Of a stretch of 64,000 bases of DNA, positions 12,250 to 23,696 are shown in pieces; position 1 is the stretch's first letter, and every line of letters begins with the position of its first letter. Origin of the DNA: Gymnopus androsaceus JB14. Lineage: Eukaryota; Basidiomycota; Agaricomycetes; Agaricales; Omphalotaceae. The notes beneath the pieces are model-generated. The model was not told where the DNA came from and searched no databases. It saw nothing but the letters and a program-made list of their open reading frames with translations. The position numbers and the translations under genes are program-made. The DNA lies in contig ML769403.1 of assembly GCA_009733575.1 (NCBI GenBank), forward strand, positions 124,001 to 188,000, written 5' to 3'.

Positions 12250-13955
12250 TTTATCTACAGAAAGAGAAGGAACGGAAGAGGTCAAAAGGAAGAAAGCGAT
12301 TGATTTGCATCATCAAAATTTTTTCAAAATCTTCTTGTGCACGTGACTGCAGACCTTAGCGCTCGTGTCTTCTTACGTCGCTTCATCTCGCTTGAACCTG
12401 TACTCTTACTACTTGCCATTTAATGTTTAATTGTTTCACAATAAGGCCGCGACCACGTGAAGGCTCTTTTGTTCTGGTAGCGACGCGTCCATTGTTCCCT
12501 CAATTCGATCCATCAAGCCACACCTGCTGCTGGATATAATAAGATGGGCACCAAGGCCTACTACTTCAATACCCCCCTAATACGATGTTGTGTATTCGAC
12601 TTCAAGGACGCTCGCATTCATCATCTACCTTTCCCCTCATTCACCAACGGTTCGTCCACGATCCTTTTTGTGATTTCTTCCCTCACTGAACCGTCCTTAC
12701 TAAAGGCGCGCAAGCTCTGATACTCGTACCTTGAACAGTGTTGATCCCTCTTTTGTAACGAGTAAATCAACTCCGCCAAGACGTAAAACGTTCAAGCGAC
12801 GTCTCATCTTGCTTTGGAAGCGTATCAGCACACCCTCCCGACCTCGAGAGTCTCGGCGGTTTTCCTCTATTCCTCCTGGATTCATTATCGTCCAGGCTGA
12901 GCAACATTCTGCTCGGAGACGTTGGTCAGTGTTCCCTGCAGGTCTTTCTCGACCTACTTAGCCTCTCGGATGCTTCTTGTATTAGTTGTAAGTCATCTAA
13001 TCATTCTTTGGGATTTTTTTGTGATCATTTGGCCCTATCATAGATTATATATATTCTCCCTAACTCACTCGACTTCCATGTTCAACCTCGTATTTCTGCC
13101 CGCATTCTCCTGATGTCATCTCTATGCCGCAACCACTGCTGCAGAGTACTTGTCCAAGTATAAATATGCTTCCAAACTTCAATTAACATGCTATGCTTTT
13201 CAACTCTAGATGATGCCCCCTTTATGTTTGTCCTCAACAGTACTCCAGTGTCCACGTCGGACGCGATCATGTGACCCAAAACCCGTCTCTATTTCTTTAA
13301 GTTTAACTTTCTTAATCAAGCACAAGGAGCATTCCGCGATGACCACTATTAGTGGGCCATCATTCCAGTGGCCACTCCGAATCTCATAAGCCCACTACTG
13401 GGATCAGATCAGGCTAGGCTGGTCACTAGTATCGTTTCCCAGCTACAGTGAACCGAAGATATCGCTACTGAACCAGTATTGCGCTTCTACTCAGCACCCA
13501 CGAACGAAAGGTGTAAATATACCTTCAATACATCGTATAAACTTTGTTTGTTCAAAACCTCAGGGCCACGTTGGTCAATGGTGGTTCTCGAAATGCCATC
13601 TGGATCTGATAATCATGCAAATCGCCCTTGTTTCACTATCAGGACCCACCTCGAGCTCCGAAATGTATCACTAGAAGCTATTGCAAACTGATTGTCAGGA
13701 CTCACGGATGCTGTAGCTTGTTATCTAGACCAAGCTTCTCGAGTCTTGCGCCCTTACGCCCGTGCTGGCAAGTGTGTGAATCATCTACGGGTGGACAATC
13801 ATGACGACGATGACGATGCAAGCTTAAGCAAGATGATTTGCTTGGCTTCAATGCTCCCCGTCATACACACCAAGGCCAGAAGATTTGCTGATGCTCCGAG
13901 ATTCCATATTGACTGTACTGACTGCAAATTAATCTAGATAGTTTTAGTCAATCAG
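12250..13955. other. intergenic; possible small exons, nothing firm
   Basis: An ATG at 12544 opens a short exon-like frame (MGTKAYYFNTPLIRCCVFDF) divergent from the importin gene. On the minus strand at 12700-12885 a frame reads GGVDLLVTKEGSTLFKVRVSEL, which resembles the first strands of a fungal BTB domain. Neither continues convincingly. No feature is seen from 13120 to 13955. Confidence 0.3.
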
Positions 13956-14070
13956 AGGAGATGACAGGTTCCAAATAGGGACTCATTCTCAATTCACGCT
14001 ACAGTAGACCGCATTCCTTCCGCTCGGCATCAGGAACCAATGAAATTGTAGTATCGGCGCTGTGGGTACC

Positions 14071-14080
14071 ACTTATATAG
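14071..14080 (+). promoter_or_regulatory. TATA box of DUF6533 copy 2
   Basis: ACTTATATAG lies about 100 nt before the ATG at 14178, in a block of promoter conserved with copy 1. Confidence 0.5.
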
Positions 14081-14177
14081 CAAGAGTATACAGTTCGGTC
14101 TCTTTCACCCTGACTTTTTCCCGACAGTTGCATTTACTGGCCAGGTAGACCCTGCATGAACTCGACGCTTGCCCAAG

Positions 14178-15859
14178 ATGTCTTTGGCGCGCAACAGCAG
14201 TGAGTTAGATCAGAATCCTAGCTGTGGTTCTCTCGTCCACTAACACATCCTCATAGAAGATTAGAAGATTATTTTCACCTATTTTCAATTAGTAGGTTGA
14301 GATCGATCCCATATCCCTACCGCACTCTTACGCCGCTCTCTAGCATTTCTCTACTGGGACCATCTCATCACATTCCGTAGGTATTTTTGCAGGCCCTGAT
14401 ACTGCCATTTTCTAACAGCTGCGCAGCTGAAGAATTTCACTATCTTTGGAAGCGTCCAGTGCGCGCAAGTACGGCGCTGTTTCTTTTTAATCGTTATTTT
14501 GCGGTATTGGGGAATGTTGTAGTGACCGTGTCGCTCTTCTCGAGCGGCCTGACTGAATCGGTTAGTAACATTCGCCAGATGTGACAGAGCACTGTATCTC
14601 ACTGTTAATCCGCAGAGGTATGATACAATCTTCCTTGGAATAATGGCCTCGCAAATATCTTTCCGCAGTTGCAAGCCTTTCCATCTCTTTCGCGAGCTGT
14701 TGCTCGTCTTGACTCAGGTTATTGTCTGCAGTAAGAAAAATTATTGCTCGTCTCTAGTTGAAGACTCATGACCCTGGCTGGTTCATCCAGTACTTCTTAC
14801 GATCCGCATATACGCCCTATACTCGTGCAGTAAGCGCATGCTCACGTACATGCTTATTACCGGGCTTACATTGGGAGGACTGGCTGTTGTAAGCTTTTCG
14901 CATTTTACCTTGAAGATAGTCTTCTTCTTAACTTTTGTGTAGTTCGCTGTATTCTTTGGTCAGTCGAGTCAGTCGGTGCTGACCCCAACTGGATGCCACA
15001 CACAACTACCATTAATTGTGTGCGTAAATCTTCGGCCTTTGCCATATATCTCATCTCACTCTAATTTCATGTAGATCTGTCCGTAACGTGTCCGAGCTCC
15101 GCTAACTGCTTCAAACTCCCATCTCATACCAACCACTTTTCATAGAGGTAGCGGCTGCTTGGGAGGCTTTATTCTTGTACGACTCAATGTTGTTCATCAT
15201 GACACTCCACAAAGCCTACAAAGCCCGCTATGAACTTCGGTTGGAGGGGCTATCTATGGTTGCCATCATACTCCGCGATGGTAAGGGATACGGTCCATGT
15301 TGATCGTTCATGTCAGACTTGATAATTTTACCTGTTTGTAGGATCGATATATTTTGGGTGAGTTGCGTTCTTACATTCCTGAAACACAGGTAGAGGTGCT
15401 AACGCGCCTCTCTTTTATAGAGTGATGGCTTTTGCAAACTTGATCAACATATCAACGTTCTATGTACGAGACTCAGAGCTGAACGAGTTTCGAATGGCTC
15501 TAATATTTTCTTTTTGCTAGTATCCTGACGTACGCTGTGCATAGGCTCTCGAAACGTGATTCCTTACTTATTCTTTATACAGCCGTTTTTGCGGGGGGCG
15601 TTATGCACATTTGCCAGCGCGTAACAACCTTCAAGTATCTTTGCTAGTATTATTCATAAACTTATACTATTTCTTCAGGATGTCAGTTACTATGTTGAGC
15701 CGCCTAATGCTCAATCTTCACCAAATTGCGGATTCAGGAATATTCACCTCACACATCACGACTTGTCAATTAGGAACCAATAGCGCTTTCTTAGCGTCAC
15801 CAGGGGGAGCCACGACTGCGACGACTGCGATGTACGACACTTTGTATAATGAAGCTTAG
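14178..15859 (+). CDS. DUF6533 multi-span membrane protein, copy 2
   Basis: The ATG at 14178 opens MSLARNS, followed by an intron (GTGAGT...ATAG) and the RLEDYFHLFS exon. Later exons give WKRPVRASTALFLFNRYFAVLGN, KPFHLFRELLLVLTQVIVC, IRIYALYSCSKRMLTYM, AAAWEALFLYDSMLFIMTLHKAYKARYELRL and SVTMLSRLMLNLHQIADSGIF. The TAG is at 15857. The several hydrophobic helices are as in copy 1. The inverted-duplication context makes it the direct sister of copy 1. Frame is kept through the T-rich segment that is broken in copy 3. The function of the family is unknown. Confidence 0.75.
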
Positions 15860-16161
15860 GACTTTTCACTGGGACTTTGTAGGATTAATTTACACTACTT
15901 ACTTAAAAAATAATGAAATTCAATTTCGGAGTCTTGAAGACTAAGCTTCTGCACTCCCTCTCCTTCTTTCCTCAATAGGTTCTGATATATCCCAGACGTT
16001 GTACGCAGCAGATCTATGATACCCTAGACGTTTCTATCACACCCTGGAACTGATCTGGACGGAGCTTTCCTTCACCCCTAAAGTGATCCATCAATTCATG
16101 AATTCAAGATCCCGCCAAGGTCCCACACAATGATATCATTCGAGGATCCTGTGGCCTGGAC

Positions 16162-17029
16162 AGCTTCCGAGAATTACAATAATCACAGACCGACCAACGA
16201 ACAAAAAGTTTTTGTGACCAACGAAGATTAGGCCGTATCGCTATAGTGAGACGTCGGGACTCTGGTAAGTGAGATTGATATCACGTAGATCGTATAAGAT
16301 GTTGATCGTAATTCTGTTCGCTCCTACACAGGGCTTCCAGAGTTGTCGTTTTCTTTCTTCGGAAGGTCAAAGTAGGTCGAAGAGGGCTCGAAATTCTGGT
16401 TCTAAAAGATCCTCCTTCCTCCGGATCATCAGAACTCTGAATCAGGATCGGGATAGATCGGGATGGTTTCCCAGTTCACTAATTTTTATGATGATTTTCG
16501 TGATGACCGAATCGAGCCTGCCTTTTCCCCACAAGTCCGTAATCCTCTAATTCTTCGGGTCGCTCGATAACAGCAAATGTCTAGTACTACATCCAAACTA
16601 CCTTTACCCTTCTGCCGCAGATATGCCTCTTCGCCTCGACGTAGTAAGTCATGGATGCTTGCTCATACTAACAATTTAAGGCCTAAAAAATTGGACAATT
16701 TCTGTTTACAATTATGGTAAGGTCTAGGCTTCTCCGGATGATATTGATTTCCAGGAGGGAATTGTTGGGAATTGGGAGGAAGCTTTTGGTGTGCCTTTTT
16801 GATGGAATCGAACAAGACCAATCGACTTGTCGCAGATATCCTAGGAACGTATAGGTTATGTATCTGTCGGGTTCACCATCTTCGATCTATCAACGTATAC
16901 TGTGATTAGCCTCAGCGCCTCAGGCTGCATATATATACTTAAAGTCCTCAAAGCCTAAAAGCGCTTCTCTTCCACCTAAATTCTTTTCCGACAGTACTGG
17001 CTCTATATGAACTCGGACAATCGACCAGC
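16162..17029. other. spacer between DUF6533 copies 2 and 3, with TATA
   Basis: No gene is recognised. A TATATATA run at about 16929-16938 lies about 95 nt before the copy 3 ATG and is the likely promoter. GGATCGGGATAGATCGGGAT near 16445 is a short direct repeat. Confidence 0.4.
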
Positions 17030-18717
17030 ATGTCTCAGCGGCCCAGCAGCAGTTAAGTACTAAGTATCTATCCGAGTTCTGTGGCTGTTATTTCGAGTTT
17101 CTGCTTCTAACTTGGCCACAACCATACTAGACGATTAGAAGATTACTTTCACCTATTTTCGATTAGTACGTTGCATCGCGATCGATCCCATGTCCCTACT
17201 GCATCCTTACGCTACTCTAGCATTTCTTTACTGGGACCACCTGCTTACATTCCGTATGTATTTTTTCCTGTCGTTCTTATTTTTTAATACTTTGTATAGC
17301 CGAGGAATTTCAGTATCTGTGGAAGCGTCCGGTGCGCGCCAGTACGGCGCTGTTTTTTTTAATCGTTATTTTGCGGTGCTGGGCAATGCTGTAGTGACTG
17401 TGTCTCTTTTCTCGACCAGCTTGACTGAGTCAGTCAGTAATGTTCTCTCACCAACAACGAACCATAACTAAATTTTAATCGACAGGTGTAAGTATCATGC
17501 GATCACATAGTAATGGATTCGCAGATGATATATCTTTAACAGCTGTCGGCCTTTCCATCTCTTTCGTGAGCTGCTGCTCCTTTTGACTCAGATGTCCGTC
17601 CTCGGTAAGAAAACTTATTGCTCTGCTCTCGCTTTCAGGTGAAGACTGAAGTGTCCTTGGCCGCTTACCCAGTTCTTCTTACCATCCGCATATACGCCCT
17701 CTACAATTGCAGTAAACGCATACTTGCGTTTATGTTTTTCACCACTTTAATATTAGGGGGACTCGCCACTGTAAGCTTTTTGCAGTACACCTATTCTGAT
17801 TTCTGAACTCTCTTATAGTTTTCTATATTCTTTGGTCAGTCAAGTCAATCAGAGTTGACCGCAACAGGATGCCACACACAGCTATCGTTTATTACGTGCG
17901 TATATCTGCTACTATGAGCCCATGCCACGTTCTAACTTTCCTGGAATTCTGCTCTTGTATATACTAGATCTGTCCGTACGTTCACAATAAACACTTCAAC
18001 CAGTGAGAGGAGTCCCTCACAAGTCAAGCTAACTTTGTTTTCAACAGAAGTTGCGGCCGCCTGGGAAGCTGTGTTTTTGTATGATTCAATTTTGTTCCTC
18101 ATGACGCTCAATAAAGCCTATAAAGCCCGCCACGAACTGAGTGAACTGGGGCGTTGCGGCCTAGTGTCAATGTTCGCAATCATTCTCCGCGACGGTATGT
18201 GCTACTGCTAGTTTATCATCATTGTGGCCCAAATAATTTGCTGCAGGATCAATATATTTTGGGTAACTGGCTTGATTTGCACAGCCTGAGTGAGTATTCC
18301 ACACGTTAACGCTGCTCATTTATAGAATCGTGGCGTTTGCAAACTTGGTCAACATATCGACGTTCTATGTACGAGCTTGGAACTATCTTCATTGGAAGGG
18401 TCTAACATTTCCTTTTCGCCAGTATCCCGACGTACGCCTCGCATAGCCTCTCGAGCCATGGTTCATTGCTGATTTTTGATACAGCCTTTTTTACGAGGGG
18501 CGTTGTGCACATTCGCCAGCTGGTAAACATCCTTCTTGGTTAGAATTCATAAAGATTAAACTACTCCGTCAGCGTTTCTGTCACAATGGTATCGCGTCTC
18601 ATGCTCAATCTACACCGAATCGCGGACACGGGATTATATACCTCGCACATAATTACTTGTCAGCTGGAGGCTTTTGTACCCTCAGTGGCAGAGAACCTTC
18701 CTTCGGGCGGATCCTAG
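17030..18717 (+). CDS. DUF6533 membrane protein, copy 3, frame-broken
   Basis: The ATG at 17030 is followed by the family layout: TLAFLYWDHLLTF, intron, EEFQYLWKRPVRASTALF, NRYFAVLGNAVVTVSLFS, LTIRIYALYNCSKRI, VAAWEAVFLYDSILFLMT-like and SRLMLNLHRIADTG. The TAG is at 18715. In copies 1 and 2 the codons before NRYF total nine bases after CTG. Here there are eight T's (17343-17350), which shifts the frame by one. This could be a true loss or a homopolymer miscall. It is more diverged from copies 1 and 2 than they are from each other, so it is the older tandem paralogue. Confidence 0.6.
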
Positions 18718-19030
18718 ATTCTCGTACACGTTTCTCCAGATAGGCTAGATATGCACCATAGTCGAAGTCCAACATGATTTTACAGGATCGAGGAGCTTAA
18801 AATATTTTCATAATAAGTACTTACTAATAATTCGCATGATTTAAATCTTGATGGCTGGTAAATCACGCTTTGACCTTCTTTACCTCCGATAAAGGGAATC
18901 GCAAGTTGGCTGTCCACGATTCTTTTCGATCTATGTACATCACTGGCAGCAGCTTTAAGTAGTGAATTTCGATATTTTCGGCATAGAACATTCGGACGAA
19001 AGTGTGGCTTGGCAATGGATTGTGCGTGTA
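18718..19030. other. intergenic, nothing recognised
   Basis: This is the 3' flank of DUF6533 copy 3 and a convergent minus-strand gene. It is AT-rich with no distinct signal. Confidence 0.4.
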
Positions 19031-19296
19031 TTACTCGAGCTTTCTGCTTATGTACGTCTTAAAAGCAATGTGATATATGACCGTTGTGCCGTCAACGATA
19101 TCCTGGGCTGGTGGACCGTTTTGAATATTTTTCCATAATTCAAGTACATGGTTTTCTTGGGGTTTTCCATCCGAAAATCTACGCCAGTAAAGGCCAGACA
19201 TGCCAGTTTTCCGAATGAACACAAGGGCCAAGCAGAACGTCAAGATTCTTTGGATTAGCTCTGGAAATAACAGCTAAAGCAACCGAAGTCAGCGTC
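19031..19296 (-). CDS. hypothetical small protein (two frames, probable intron)
   Basis: The minus-strand frame starting MTLTSVALAVISRANPKNL at about 19296 overlaps a second frame ending WKNIQNGPPAQDIVDGTTVI and YHIAFKTYISRKLE, with its stop at 19031. Both segments look like protein, and a short intron between them would join them. I could not fix the splice sites. No family is recognised. It is divergent from the dihydroorotate dehydrogenase gene, with about 400 bp between them. Confidence 0.35.
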
Positions 19297-19706
19297 ATTG
19301 TCGGTACCTCCATGCAACTAAAAGTGGGTTGACTTGGACCGAATCGTGCATAGGAATATATACTACAATATATTCGGGCCTGCCATCTGAGCTCCAATGC
19401 TGTAACCACCTTCTCTTCTAACCTGGTACCCAAGGTTGAGCGTTGAGCAACGGCGTTGGGTATCAGGCTACTTCCTCTCCTGCTTCTCTTCTTACAAAAA
19501 CCATTCAACAAAATTTCCCTTCATATAACTTAGATGACCAGTAGTAGCAGCATTCCTATCTTGACTGAAAGAAACTGGAAAACGGCGATGTAAGTACATG
19601 GGAGTCTAAAGGTTTCGCAGCGCTCAGCAGCAGCTTCCGAAAGCTTCCGAACATAACATTCACAAATACTCCTCATCGTTCCTTCCTATTACGGTCATCA
19701 CATTAT

Positions 19707-21446
19707 ATGGCGGCTCTACGACAAGCTGCCCAGCGCTCACTCTTTAGACCACTAAAACCTCACTATGCCTCGAGAAATGTCTTTACCCAAGCAGCTCCTT
19801 CCCCTCGTTCTCCTATAGCAACTGGCCTTTATGCAACTGCACTCGTACTTTCCACAGGCCTTTTCGCTGTTTATTACTTCGATGCCCGCTCAGGAATACA
19901 CAGATATGTGATAATGCCTGTATTAAGACATACTGTGGACGCAGAAACAAGCCACCAAATTGCAGTCAAAGTCTTACGAAGTGGTCTTGGTCCCAAGGAT
20001 CCTATAGCTGACGATGAGAAGCTCAAGTTTGAGGTGAGCTTATAATCAATTCTACTATTCTCGAATTGAATGTATTCCCGTTTAGCTATGGGGACATCAC
20101 ATCTCAAATCCTGTAGGGCTGGCAGCCGGTTTTGACAAGGACGGAGAAGCAATAGATGGTGAGTACCTTGAATAGATTGGTCTATTATACCGCGTATTCT
20201 AAATCCAGACTCAAGGACTTCTCGACCTTGGATTTAGCTGGGTTGAAATTGGCAGTATTACACCAAAACCTCAGGTTCATTGTCATTGTTTCCAATAGCC
20301 AACTCATTCTAACACTACCCAGCCAGGTAATCCTAAACCACGCGTTTTTCGTCTCGCAGAAGATGGCGCGGTAATCAATCGCTATGGATTCCCCTCTCAA
20401 GGCCATGAAACTGTACTCTCTCGCATCCGAGCACGTCTTCCTACATTCCTCACCGGACAAGAAAGTAACGCGTCTCTTCGGGATGGATCCCTTCTCGCTG
20501 TAAACTTGGGAAAGAACAAGGACTCCCCGGCCGACTCGATAGATGATTTCGTTGCGGGTGTTAGGAAGTTTGGTCCGTATTCGGATGTGTTAGTGGTGAA
20601 TGTTTCGAGTCCCAATACTCCTGGTTTGAGGTATGTAATGTCCTCTGTGTTCATGAAGCCTCGAGGTGTTGATGCTGGACTATCCTAGGGGTCTACAGAA
20701 TAAAGCCTCGCTTGAAGCGTTGCTTAGCGGCGTAATACAAGCCAGAGATTCTTTACCTCCTTCCTACCTTGGCTCCCAAAAGCCTCGTTTGGTGCTCAAG
20801 ATCGCTCCAGACCTCAACCAGTCGCAAATCGAAGATATTGCCCAAGTCATAAAAAGTAGTGGAATCGATGGTGTTATTGTTAGCAATACAACGACTCAAC
20901 GACCATCACATTTGCTCAGTGGTAAGATATCTTTCTCTCGAGGAGTGCGCCTGTTCCACTAACAGTTTATCCTTTGAAGCTTCCCGTAGTGAAACCGGTG
21001 GACTGTCTGGCCCACCCATCAAACCATATACTCTCGCTGCTTTGAAGACGCTACGAGCCAATCTTCCCGCCGACATCCCGATTATCGGATGTGGAGGTAT
21101 TTCCACGGGGGAAGATGCTCTTGAATATGCTCGTGCGGGTGCTACGATGGTACAGGTATATACTGGGTTCGGATATGATGGGGTGGGGACCTGCAGGAGG
21201 ATCAAAGACCAGATCGTGGACACGCTACAGAAGGAGGGTACAACCTGGGCAGATATTGTGAAAAATGCAGTAGAGGAGTTGAGTTTCAAGGGAGAGGAGG
21301 TTGCAAAGGTCAAACCAGGAGAGGGTTCAGTCGCACAGTTGATTAAAGAGGCGGAGCATCTCAGCGAGTTGCTGGACAAACTTGGGAAGAAAATGGACTC
21401 GCCGGATGATCGTTCCGTTGCAGCTGCTTCTCAGCCAATGATATGA
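19707..21446 (+). CDS. dihydroorotate dehydrogenase (quinone), mitochondrial, class 2
   Basis: It catalyses the FMN-dependent oxidation of dihydroorotate to orotate, the fourth step of pyrimidine synthesis, passing electrons to ubiquinone at the mitochondrial inner membrane. The six exons are 19707-20033, 20086-20158, 20216-20274, 20323-20630, 20689-20921 and 20980-21446. They sum to 1467 nt (488 aa) in a single frame. The N-terminus is basic and Arg-rich ([17 protein letters not shown]), followed by one membrane helix ([20 protein letters not shown]), as in class 2 enzymes. Key motifs are [51 protein letters not shown] with the catalytic Ser, [17 protein letters not shown] and [19 protein letters not shown]. 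The C-terminal tail is longer than in most homologues. Confidence 0.96.
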
Positions 21447-21687
21447 TAGCTGAATTAGACCTTGCTCTTCTGAGGCTTAAGGCGCGCAGCCATTGAAGTT
21501 GAGGAGCAGTACGTGTACACATTATAAACTAAATAACATCTATGGAAATGATACTAGACAAAGATGAGGAGGTAACATGAAAACATGATAGTTACAGCAG
21601 GACGCAGAGCAAAATAGAATACTAGATGGAAGCAGTTATGCATACAGATGCAATGATACAACAGATAATAGTAAAAACATGTTTCAC

Positions 21688-23143
21688 TCAACTTGATGTT
21701 TGCGCCACTTGCGCTTCTATATCGATCACTGGCACCGGGGGAGAGCAAGTCCTCTCAGGACTGGCAATGCCCGCATCGGAACCTAGTCGGAACCAGTTGG
21801 GTATCATACGCCAGATCCTTTCTCGTTCCCGCATAGCCCAAGTCTCCAAGCTCTTCGCGCATGCTTTGCATTCTGATGCTTCACTCTTCAATCCTCCAAT
21901 CTCGTCCGCCATATATAAAGGATCACTATATCCCCTCTCGCGATCGAACAGGTAATGTTTTGTTGCCAGTTCGACGAGTTCAGAGAAATCCTTACGACAT
22001 GCTGCTGCAGATATGCAGATCGCAGTCGAGGAGGAACGACGGTGGTGGTGATAGTGAGTGAGTACACTGCTTTGATGTGATCCACTGACGGTAGGAGCAT
22101 GACCATGGGTCAGAGGGTGGGAAAGGGAGAATGCAGACTGCATTTGCAGACCGCTGTTGCGAATCGATTGGCTGTTGCTCATAGACAATATGAGAGATGT
22201 AATTGCGTGTTGAGAGGCTTCTTTGCCTATAGAAAGTCGCTGTGTATCGCTTAGAGAAAGAAATATCGGCGGCGGAGGTGATGTCGGGGAGGACTCCGGT
22301 GACTGTGATGGGTAATTAGATGGGTAATAAAGAGGATCGTGTATGGAAATTTCGTATATCTGAGAGAAGGTATACCGAGAAAGGTCGAAAAATGCGGATG
22401 GGAGGAGTGTAGGGGCATCGACTTCTCGCGCAAGGTTAATCACAGCCTAGAATCAAGGTCGATATAGGTAAACAGAATAAACAAAGACAAGCTCACCAAT
22501 GGTGGTGGATACAGACGAGCGCCACTGGTGCCCGTTTGCATCTCATAGGCTCTAGCTAGGTCTTCTCGAGCATCCCAGCCCTTTAACGTAGATGGCCAAG
22601 CTTGACTGAGATGAGCCATGGCCTTATCGCGCAGAGAGTCGATGAGATATTTCGTAGAAAGGCGTAGAATCCCGGATACAACACGAAAGTCTTCCAGGTC
22701 GTTGTTGCCAAAATGTCTAATGAATAACAAGATGAATGACAAGACAAAGAAGTGAAACATAATTCATGCATACGGGCCATCATATAGTGCTGTTGAGCTT
22801 ACCCATTAGATTTATTCAAGAAAAGACATTAGTACTCACCAGCAAAGAGATTACCCACATCTTCTGCAGAGTCATGCAGCTCGATTAAAGGACAGTTTTC
22901 AAAGTCAGATCCATTAATGGATGAGCCGAGAGCAGAACCAGCGTGGTTGCCTATCGAGAACATATCTCGAAAACAAAGAGAGTGGCGGCTGAGCTGAGAG
23001 ATATGAACGCGAAACAGCGTCGTATTTGCTCGACAGACCACGCTTCCATCGTCGAACCAAAGGTCAGAATGTCGGTGCAATTCAACTCCAGTATCAGGAT
23101 CGAACAAGTCTGCCGTTTTGCTGGGTTGCATTGAAGGACTCAA
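21688..23143 (-). CDS. BTB/POZ domain protein with a 16-nt microexon
   Basis: Exons on the minus strand are 23143-22840, 22789-22774, 22716-22497 and 22446-21688. They total 1299 nt (432 aa) in frame. The BTB domain covers about residues 18-150: HRHSDLWFDDGSVVCRANTTLFRVHISQLSR, then FRDMFSIGN, LIELHDSAEDV, LYDGPHFGNNDLEDFRVVSGILRLSTKYLIDSLR. The C-terminal half is the helical region usual in Agaricomycete BTB proteins, with a Cys-containing CRKDFSELVELATKHYLFDRE segment. Family members of known function act as substrate adaptors or dimerisers; this one is uncharacterised. The second exon, only 16 nt, supplies the ALYDGP segment that every BTB homologue needs, which supports the model. Confidence 0.85.
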
Positions 23144-23696
23144 ATGAGGGAAAGTTTTTGGTTTGGGGTGGAGATGAGAAGGATTGAATCGAGTTATATC
23201 TCGTAAAAAACTTGGTTTGTTGTTCCATCGCCATGGTCAGTTGAAATAGCAGACGGGCGCTTATTACCGATCGCGTGTTACAGCTTAAGGCTGTCGTCAT
23301 AGGATCAATTTGATCATTTTGATCATATCATGATCAACTTCCAATTCGTTCCTGCATTTGCTATCTTTCAAGCTCATTGCTAACGCGCAAGTCGCCTATC
23401 TCATATTCACGGCCGAGCCTTTAGAAATGTTTGAGCTGACTATCAAGTCCAGGGGCTCCCACCTATCGGATAGGATCTTCATCCAACAGCCTCAAGTACA
23501 AGTCTATGCATTGCATTCAATGATCATCATCAGATTTTCTGCCAATTAATCGTGTACTGGTTTCTATCTTCTTGTTCGAGTGCGCTGGCACAGTGATGAC
23601 CTCCACGGCAGACAGACTGCTGGCAGTTCGTAAGGTTCCAAAAATTTAAAGAACCCGAAATGACGATTGTTTTGCACTTTCAACTCCTCGTCGTTC

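Larger units (their letters stand above)
13956..16161. repeat. right arm of the large inverted duplication
   Basis: This is the inverted counterpart of 801-3012. It includes the upstream block with AAATAGGGACTCATTC, the TATA box, all of DUF6533 copy 2 and about 300 bp of 3' flank, ending near GAGGATCCTGTGGCCTGG. Sequence beyond each end does not match the other arm. Confidence 0.8.

Noticed and set aside
12700..12885. BTB-like first strands (GGVDLLVTKEGSTLFKVRVSEL) on the minus strand
   Set aside because: Only ~25 residues resemble BTB and no continuation could be found, so it stays a note in the intergenic entry.
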